Below are positions 4,281 through 8,720 of a stretch of DNA of 8,720 nt, one piece after another. Made by a program: the position numbers and the translations under genes. The notes below the pieces were generated by a model. It was not told the DNA's origin and did no database searches. It saw nothing but the letters and a program-made list of their open reading frames with translations. The stretch is from Candidatus Avimicrobium faecavium (GTDB lineage Bacteria > Bacillota > Clostridia > Oscillospirales > Ruminococcaceae). Position 1 is the stretch's first letter. The number at the start of each line of letters is the position of its first letter. The stretch covers positions 1 to 8,720 of the forward strand of contig CAJFQR010000063.1 in assembly GCA_904419105.1 (NCBI GenBank), read 5' to 3'.

Positions 4281-4664
4281 ATGAAAACATTGGCTGAACT
4301 TCAGGCCCTGCGGGACCAGATGAAGGATCAGATGGGCATCCGCCACGACGCCAAGGACAACATCCGGGTGGTAGTGGGCATGGCCACCTGCGGCATCGCC
4401 GCCGGCGCCCGGCCGGTGCTCCAGCGCCTGACCGAGGAGGTGGCCAAGCGGGGGCTGAAAAATGTCACCGTGGCCCAGACCGGCTGCATCGGCATCTGCC
4501 AGTACGAGCCGGTGGTGGAGGTCTTTGAGAACGGCAAGGAAAAGGTCACCTATGTGAATATGACCGAGGACAAGATCGCCCAGGTTGTGGCTGAGCACCT
4601 GGTAAACGGCCACCCGATCACCGAATACACCATCGGCGCCGCCCAGGCGGAAGCCGCCAAGTAA
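4281..4664 (+). CDS. HydD-like small thioredoxin-fold (2Fe-2S) ferredoxin protein
   Basis: A 127-residue soluble protein. After a charged helix (1-28) comes a thioredoxin-like ferredoxin domain: ATCGIAAGARP around C37, then TGCIGICQYEP with C69 and C73, then VEVFENGKEKVTYVNM. This is the same fold as the N-terminus of HydB and the C-terminus of HydC, but only three cysteines exist. The position equal to the second ligand (the C-x4-C spacing seen in HydB, C9/C14) is alanine. The protein may therefore bind its [2Fe-2S] cluster with another ligand, share one, or not bind one. It sits between the ATPase gene and hydB, like the extra hydD gene of some HydABC operons, and I avoid a symbol because naming varies. 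Its stop codon runs into the ribosome-binding site of hydB (TAAGGAGG). The last ten residues are Ala-rich and variable. Confidence 0.87.
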   Translation: MKTLAELQALRDQMKDQMGIRHDAKDNIRVVVGMATCGIAAGARPVLQRLTEEVAKRGLKNVTVAQTGCIGICQYEPVVEVFENGKEKVTYVNMTEDKIAQVVAEHLVNGHPITEYTIGAAQAEAAK

Positions 4665-4681
4665 GGAGGGACAGCAGCAAG

Positions 4682-6469
4682 ATGTATCGTTCACATGTAC
4701 TGGTCTGCGGAGGGACCGGCTGTACCTCCTCCGGCAGCGACCGCATCGTCCGCGCGCTGGAAAACAACATCAGGAGCGTCGGGCTGGAGGACGAGGTCAA
4801 GGTCATCCGCACCGGGTGCTTCGGCCTGTGCGCCCTGGGCCCGATCATGATCATCTACCCGGAGGGGGCCTTCTACTCCCGGGTACAGGTCGACGACATC
4901 CCCGAGATCGTCGAGGAGCACCTGCTCAAGGGCCGTGTGGTGCGCCGGCTGCTCTACCAGGAGACGGTGCAGGAGGACACGGTCAAGAGCCTGGACCAGA
5001 CCGACTTCTACAAAAAGCAGATGCGCGTGGCGCTGAAGAACTGCGGCGTCATCGACCCGGAGAACATCAACGAGTACATCGCCTACGAGGGCTATGAGGC
5101 GCTGGGCAAGGTGCTCACCGAGATGACCCCCGAGGAGGTCATCAAGACGGTGAAGGACTCCGGCCTGCGCGGCCGCGGCGGCGGCGGCTTCCTCACCGGG
5201 CAGAAGTGGGCCTTCGGTGCGGCGGAAAAGGCCGACCAGAAGTATGTGGCCTGCAACGCCGATGAGGGCGACCCCGGCGCCTTTATGGACCGGTCGATCC
5301 TCGAGGGCGACCCGCATGTCATCATCGAGGCGATGGCCATTGCCGGCTACGCCATCGGCGCCAACCAGGGCTTCGTCTACATCCGGGCCGAGTACCCGAT
5401 CGCGGTACAGCGGCTGCAGCACGCCATCGATCAGGCCAGAGAGCTCGGGCTGCTGGGCAAGGACATCCTGGGCACCGGTTTCGACTTCGACATCGAGCTG
5501 CGGCTGGGCGCCGGCGCCTTCGTCTGCGGCGAGGAGACGGCGCTGATGACCTCCATCGACGGCAAGCGCGGTGAGCCCCGGCCCCGTCCGCCCTATCCCA
5601 CCACCTCGGGCATCTTCGGCAAGCCGACGGTGCTCAACAATGTGGAGACCTACGCCAACATCCCCCAGATCATCCTCAAGGGCGCCGACTGGTTCCGCTC
5701 CATCGGCACCGAGAAGAGCCCGGGTACCAAAGTGTTCGCCCTCGGCGGCAAGATCCACAACACCGGTCTGGTGGAGGTGCCGATGGGCACCACCCTGCGG
5801 GAGATCGTTGAGGAGATCGGCGGCGGCATCCCGAACGGCAAGCAGTTCAAGGCCGCCCAGACCGGCGGCCCCTCCGGCGGCTGCATCCCGGCGGAGTACC
5901 TGGATATCCCCATCGACTACGACAGTCTGACCGCCATCGGCTCGATGATGGGCTCCGGCGGCCTGATCGTCATGGACGAGGACACCTGTATGGTGGACAT
6001 TGCCAAGTTCTACCTCGAATTCACGGTAGACGAGAGCTGCGGCAAGTGCACCCCCTGCCGGGTGGGCACCAAGCGGCTGTATGAGATGCTGGACAAGATC
6101 AGCAAGGGCCAGGGCACGATGGAGGACCTGGACAAGATGGAGGAGCTGTGCTACTACATCAAGGAGAACAGCCTGTGCGGTCTGGGGCAGTCCGCCCCGA
6201 ACCCGGTGCTGAGCACGCTGAAGTACTTCCGGGACGAGTATGTCGCCCATATCAAGGATAAGCGCTGCCCCGCCGGTGTGTGCAAGGAGCTGCTCCACTA
6301 TGTGATCGACCCGGCCAAGTGCCGCGGCTGTACCCTGTGCGCCAAGACCTGCCCGGCGGACGCCATCACCGGCAAGGTCAAGGAGCCCCATGTGATCGAC
6401 CCGGCCAAGTGCCTCAAGTGCGGCGCCTGCCTGGAGAAGTGCCGCTTTGGCGCCATTGTGAGAAAGTAG
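4682..6469 (+). CDS. hydB: HydB / NuoF-like NADH-binding flavoprotein subunit of bifurcating hydrogenase
   Basis: A 595-residue cytoplasmic flavo-iron-sulfur subunit that oxidises or reduces NAD(H) on FMN. Domains in order are: a thioredoxin-like [2Fe-2S] domain (C9, C14, C46, C50); the NuoF core with the FMN/NADH glycine loop GLRGRGGGGF (161-170) and CNADEGDPGA (191-200); an SLBB-type segment (about 345-430); the NuoF [4Fe-4S] site C453, C456, C459 with C499; a CPAGVC pair (C529, C534); and a two-cluster ferredoxin tail (C547, C550, C553, C557 and C577, C580, C583, C587). This architecture, with Fe-S domains at both ends, is that of HydB rather than respiratory NuoF. The length is typical and all ligands are present. 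ATG at 4682 lies 11 bases after TAAGGAGG, which overlaps the previous stop. The two tail clusters share an exact 24-base DNA repeat. Confidence 0.97.
   Translation: MYRSHVLVCGGTGCTSSGSDRIVRALENNIRSVGLEDEVKVIRTGCFGLCALGPIMIIYPEGAFYSRVQVDDIPEIVEEHLLKGRVVRRLLYQETVQEDTVKSLDQTDFYKKQMRVALKNCGVIDPENINEYIAYEGYEALGKVLTEMTPEEVIKTVKDSGLRGRGGGGFLTGQKWAFGAAEKADQKYVACNADEGDPGAFMDRSILEGDPHVIIEAMAIAGYAIGANQGFVYIRAEYPIAVQRLQHAIDQARELGLLGKDILGTGFDFDIELRLGAGAFVCGEETALMTSIDGKRGEPRPRPPYPTTSGIFGKPTVLNNVETYANIPQIILKGADWFRSIGTEKSPGTKVFALGGKIHNTGLVEVPMGTTLREIVEEIGGGIPNGKQFKAAQTGGPSGGCIPAEYLDIPIDYDSLTAIGSMMGSGGLIVMDEDTCMVDIAKFYLEFTVDESCGKCTPCRVGTKRLYEMLDKISKGQGTMEDLDKMEELCYYIKENSLCGLGQSAPNPVLSTLKYFRDEYVAHIKDKRCPAGVCKELLHYVIDPAKCRGCTLCAKTCPADAITGKVKEPHVIDPAKCLKCGACLEKCRFGAIVRK
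6300..6413 (+). repeat. 24-base in-frame direct repeat in the hydB ferredoxin tail
   Basis: The 24 bases at 6300-6323 are identical to those at 6390-6413, exactly 90 bases (30 codons) apart. Both encode the end of a His/Tyr-VIDPAKC segment that starts each of the two [4Fe-4S] motifs. The identity is at the DNA level, including wobble bases, which is more than protein constraint requires. It suggests recent duplication or gene conversion between the two motifs. Confidence 0.8.
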
Positions 6470-6484
6470 AGGTAGTGTGCAAGA

Positions 6485-8230
6485 ATGGATATGGTAAATG
6501 TAACGATCAACGGGGAGCGCTATTCCGTCCCCGCCGGCAGCACCATCCTGGAGGCGGCCCGGTATGCCGGGGTCCACATCCCGACCCTGTGCTATCTCAA
6601 GGATATCAACGAGATCGGCGCCTGCCGCATCTGTGTCGTCGAGGTCAAGGGCATGCGCAGCCTGGTGGCCTCCTGCGTCTACCCGGTGAGCGAGGGCATG
6701 GAGATCATGACCTCCAGCCCCCGGGTGTTCGACGCCAGAAGAAAGACCCTCGAGCTGATCCTGTCCACCCATGCAAAGAAGTGCCTGTCCTGCGTGCGGG
6801 CCGGCAGCTGCGAGCTGCAGAAGCTCTGCCGGGAATTCAAGGTCAGCGATGAGGACTACTACGCCGGTGAGAACATCCAGTACGAGGTGGACGACTCGGC
6901 GGTGCACATGTACCGAGACAACAACAAGTGCATCCTCTGCCGCCGCTGTGTGGCTGCCTGCTCCAAACTGCAGGGCATCGGGGTCATCGGCGCCAACGAC
7001 CGCGGCTTCAAGACCCACATCGGCTGCGCCTTTGAGCAGAACCTGGGCGACGTGGCCTGCGTATCCTGCGGGCAGTGCATCGTGGTCTGCCCCACCGGCG
7101 CCATCGCCGAGCACGACAACACCGAAGAGGTCTGGCAGGCTCTGGCCGACCCGACCAAGCACGTCATCGTGCAGACCGCTCCTTCCATCCGTGTGACGCT
7201 GGGCGAGGCCTTCAATATGCCCATCGGCACCAATGTCACCGGCAAGATGGTCACCGCGCTGCGCCGTCTCGGATTTGACGCCGTCTATGACACCGACTTC
7301 GCCGCCGACCTGACCATCGTCGAGGAGGCCACCGAGTTTATCGACCGGGTGAAGAACGGCGGCGTGCTGCCGATGATCACCTCCTGTTCGCCGGGCTGGG
7401 TGGAGTACTGCGAGCACTACTACCCGGAGTTTATCCCGAACCTGTCCACCTGCAAGAGCCCCCAGCAGATGTTCGGCGCTGTGGCCAAGACCTGGTACGC
7501 CCAGAAGATGGGCATCGACCCGAAGGACATCTATGTGGTCGGCGTCATGCCCTGCACCGCCAAGAAGTTCGAGACCAAGAATGTTGAGTCCAACGCCGTT
7601 GAGGGTCTGTACGATGTCGATGTGGCCATCACCACCCGCGAGCTGGCCCGTATGATCGAGCGGGCGGGCATCCACTTCACCAGCCTGCCGGACGGCGAGT
7701 TCGACGCGCCTCTGGGCATCTCCAGCGGCGCCGGGAGCATCTTCGGGGCCACCGGCGGCGTCATGGAGGCGGCGCTGCGCACCGCAGCCGACTGGCTCAC
7801 CGGCGGTGAGATGCAGAAGGTCAACTTTGAAGAGGTCCGCGGCGTGGCGCCCATCAAGGAGGCCACCTACAAGATCGGCGACCTGGAGGTGCGCGTGGCG
7901 GTGACCAGCGGCCTGGCCAACGCCAAGAAGGTGCTGGAAGCGGTGAAGAGCGGCGAGAAGCACTACGACTTCATCGAGATCATGGGCTGTCCGGGCGGCT
8001 GTGTCAACGGCGGCGGCCAGCCGGTCCAGCCGGCAGAGGTGCGCAACTTTATGGACCTGCGGGCGATGCGCGCCGCCGGTCTCTACGCCGACGATGCCGG
8101 CAAGGCCATCCGCAAGAGCCATGAGAACCCGGCCATCCAGACGCTGTACAAGGAGTTCTTCGGGGAGCCAGGCAGCCACCGGGCCCACGAAGTGCTGCAT
8201 ACCCATTACAGCCCGCTGAGCCGGTTCTGA
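6485..8230 (+). CDS. hydA: HydA, catalytic [FeFe]-hydrogenase subunit (group A, NADH-dependent bifurcating type)
   Basis: A 581-residue catalytic subunit that makes or oxidises H2 at the H-cluster. Domains in order are: an N-terminal [2Fe-2S] domain (C36, C47, C50, C64); a His-ligated [4Fe-4S] site (H96, C100, C103, C109); two [4Fe-4S] clusters (C149, C152, C155, C159 and C192, C195, C198, C202); the H-domain (about 225-512); and a small-subunit-like tail (about 520-575, YKEFFGEPGSHRAHEVLH). Motif L1 reads TSCSPGW (299-305), L2 MPCTAKKFE (355-363, ligand C357), and L3 MGCPGGCVNGGGQP (500-513, ligands C502 and C506). Ser302 falls where CpI has the cubane ligand C300, since the distance to the L2 cysteine is 55 in both. 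The extra C-terminal [2Fe-2S] domain of the Thermotoga enzyme is absent. ATG at 6485 is preferred over the ATG at 6491 because AGAGGT (6468-6473) is better spaced. The maturation genes hydEFG are not in the window. Confidence 0.97.
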   Translation: MDMVNVTINGERYSVPAGSTILEAARYAGVHIPTLCYLKDINEIGACRICVVEVKGMRSLVASCVYPVSEGMEIMTSSPRVFDARRKTLELILSTHAKKCLSCVRAGSCELQKLCREFKVSDEDYYAGENIQYEVDDSAVHMYRDNNKCILCRRCVAACSKLQGIGVIGANDRGFKTHIGCAFEQNLGDVACVSCGQCIVVCPTGAIAEHDNTEEVWQALADPTKHVIVQTAPSIRVTLGEAFNMPIGTNVTGKMVTALRRLGFDAVYDTDFAADLTIVEEATEFIDRVKNGGVLPMITSCSPGWVEYCEHYYPEFIPNLSTCKSPQQMFGAVAKTWYAQKMGIDPKDIYVVGVMPCTAKKFETKNVESNAVEGLYDVDVAITTRELARMIERAGIHFTSLPDGEFDAPLGISSGAGSIFGATGGVMEAALRTAADWLTGGEMQKVNFEEVRGVAPIKEATYKIGDLEVRVAVTSGLANAKKVLEAVKSGEKHYDFIEIMGCPGGCVNGGGQPVQPAEVRNFMDLRAMRAAGLYADDAGKAIRKSHENPAIQTLYKEFFGEPGSHRAHEVLHTHYSPLSRF

Positions 8231-8231
8231 G

Positions 8232-8675
8232 ATGTTCCGGTTTGAAAAGGCGGACCTGCCCGGGCTGGACCGGCTCCGGCCGCTGTGGCAGGCGGCCCTG
8301 GCCGAGCTGGGGGAGGACCGAGGCGGCTTTGAGGCCTGCCGGGAGGCGCTGTGCGCCGGGACGGCAGGAGGGGAGCGGTTTTACGCTGCGGTGCTGGTGG
8401 ACCTGGCCGGGGAAACCGGACGGGACGCCGGGTTTGTAGCCGTGAGCTATGACCGGGAGGCCTCCTGCGGCCGGGTGGAGATGCTCTACCTGGACCCGGA
8501 ATACCGGGGCCGGGGGCTGGGCAGGCAGCTGCTCAAAATGGGGCTGTCCTGCCTGGAGATCCACTGCATCCGGGAGAAACGGATTGCGGTGCCCTACGGC
8601 GGCGGGGCCGCCCTGCGGCTCTGCGAGAGCTTCGGGTTCCGGCCACAGCGGGTGGAGTGCCTGCTGCGCTCCTGA
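8232..8675 (+). CDS. GNAT-family N-acetyltransferase
   Basis: A 147-residue soluble protein with the acetyl-CoA-binding core of the GNAT family. The segment VEMLYLDPEYRGRGLGRQLL (82-101) contains motif A with R92-G-R-G-L-G97, preceded by strand GFVAVSYD (67-74). The C-terminal part has AALRLCESFGF (126-136), the usual GNAT motif B. The acceptor (a small amine, or a protein Lys or N-terminus) cannot be told. ATG at 8232 lies one base after the hydA stop codon, and no clear ribosome-binding site is seen apart from a weak CTGAG, so translation is probably coupled to hydA. Being last before the terminator it belongs to the hydrogenase transcript. The frequent CGG and GGG codons look more like the - strand genes than like hydA/hydB, suggesting a later addition to the operon. 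A link to hydrogenase function is unproven. Confidence 0.88.
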   Translation: MFRFEKADLPGLDRLRPLWQAALAELGEDRGGFEACREALCAGTAGGERFYAAVLVDLAGETGRDAGFVAVSYDREASCGRVEMLYLDPEYRGRGLGRQLLKMGLSCLEIHCIREKRIAVPYGGGAALRLCESFGFRPQRVECLLRS

Positions 8676-8684
8676 ATACAAGAG

Positions 8685-8720
8685 AAAAAAGGCCCTTCGC
8701 CTGCTGCGGCAGGCGGAGGG
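8685..8720 (+). terminator. Rho-independent terminator hairpin, cut by the window end
   Basis: After an A-rich run (8685-8690), CCCTTCGCCTGC (8693-8704) pairs with GCAGGCGGAGGG (8709-8720) around a TGCG loop. This gives twelve base pairs including one G-U wobble. The GG before the left arm and the A-run predict that CC and a T-tract follow just outside the window, which would make it bidirectional. It starts 17 bases after the acetyltransferase stop and probably ends the hydrogenase operon. Confidence 0.8.

Noticed and set aside
3016..4290. A 424-codon - strand frame opposite hydC and the ATPase gene
   Set aside because: Antisense shadow; it would also run through the hydC leader and promoter region, and shows no domain.
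4691..8206. A 1171-codon open frame on the - strand antisense to hydB and hydA
   Set aside because: It is the shadow of two conserved genes in a GC-rich genome. The translation is low-complexity (L, G, A, H, D, V) with no domain or ribosome-binding site, while the + strand encodes complete Fe-S motifs.
1..8720. Mobile element, attachment site, CRISPR or tRNA/rRNA
   Set aside because: No transposase or integrase motifs, terminal inverted repeats, regularly spaced repeats or tRNA-like cloverleafs were seen; composition is even apart from the AT-richer divergent spacer.

Overview
This is a high-GC (clearly above 60 %) bacterial chromosome segment. It holds a complete electron-bifurcating [FeFe]-hydrogenase operon (HydABC type) on the + strand. 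A divergent, translationally coupled accessory/sensor operon lies on the - strand. Gene content, strong AAGGAGG ribosome-binding sites, near-consensus sigma-A promoters and family-level protein resemblance all point to an anaerobic fermentative Firmicute of the class Clostridia. A GC-rich Oscillospiraceae/Ruminococcaceae-type gut bacterium is most likely; I cannot name a genus.

Layout. The - strand operon reads right to left from a promoter at 2787-2815: a small DRTGG-type protein (2705-2355), a stand-alone RsbW/SpoIIAB-like GHKL ATPase (2358-1927, GTG start), a HydS-like [FeFe]-hydrogenase-domain protein with ferredoxin domains at its N-terminus and a four-Cys Fe-S domain at its C-terminus (1889-609), a second DRTGG-like paralogue (612-280), and a PHP-domain protein cut by the window edge (283-1). 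Four of the five genes overlap a neighbour by 4 bases. Bases 2706-3117 are a divergent control region with two extended -10 promoters (both TGCTATAAT), a candidate Rex operator, direct repeats and several dyads. The + strand operon reads hydC/NuoE-like (3118-3612), a histidine-kinase-like ATPase without a dimerisation/phosphoacceptor domain (3640-4218), a small thioredoxin-fold [2Fe-2S] protein (4281-4664), hydB/NuoF-like (4682-6469), hydA (6485-8230) and a GNAT acetyltransferase (8232-8675). A strong hairpin at 8693-8720, cut by the window end, probably terminates the operon.

How the parts work together. From established knowledge of the family, HydABC couples NADH and reduced ferredoxin oxidation to H2 formation, or the reverse, in the cytoplasm. 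HydC carries one [2Fe-2S] cluster, HydB the FMN/NADH site plus Fe-S clusters, and HydA the relay clusters and H-cluster. I infer that the divergent operon is a H2/redox-sensing and signalling module. Its HydS-like protein keeps the four cysteines expected to hold an H-cluster cubane but lacks residues needed for fast turnover, and it is encoded with kinase-like, DRTGG and PHP proteins. The accessory genes are known companions of HydABC, but their signalling chemistry is, to my knowledge, not worked out. They are the best candidate here for an under-described system. A second point is that HydA itself reads TSCSPGW where the textbook motif is TSCCPxW.

No tRNA, rRNA, CRISPR array, insertion sequence or phage signature was seen.
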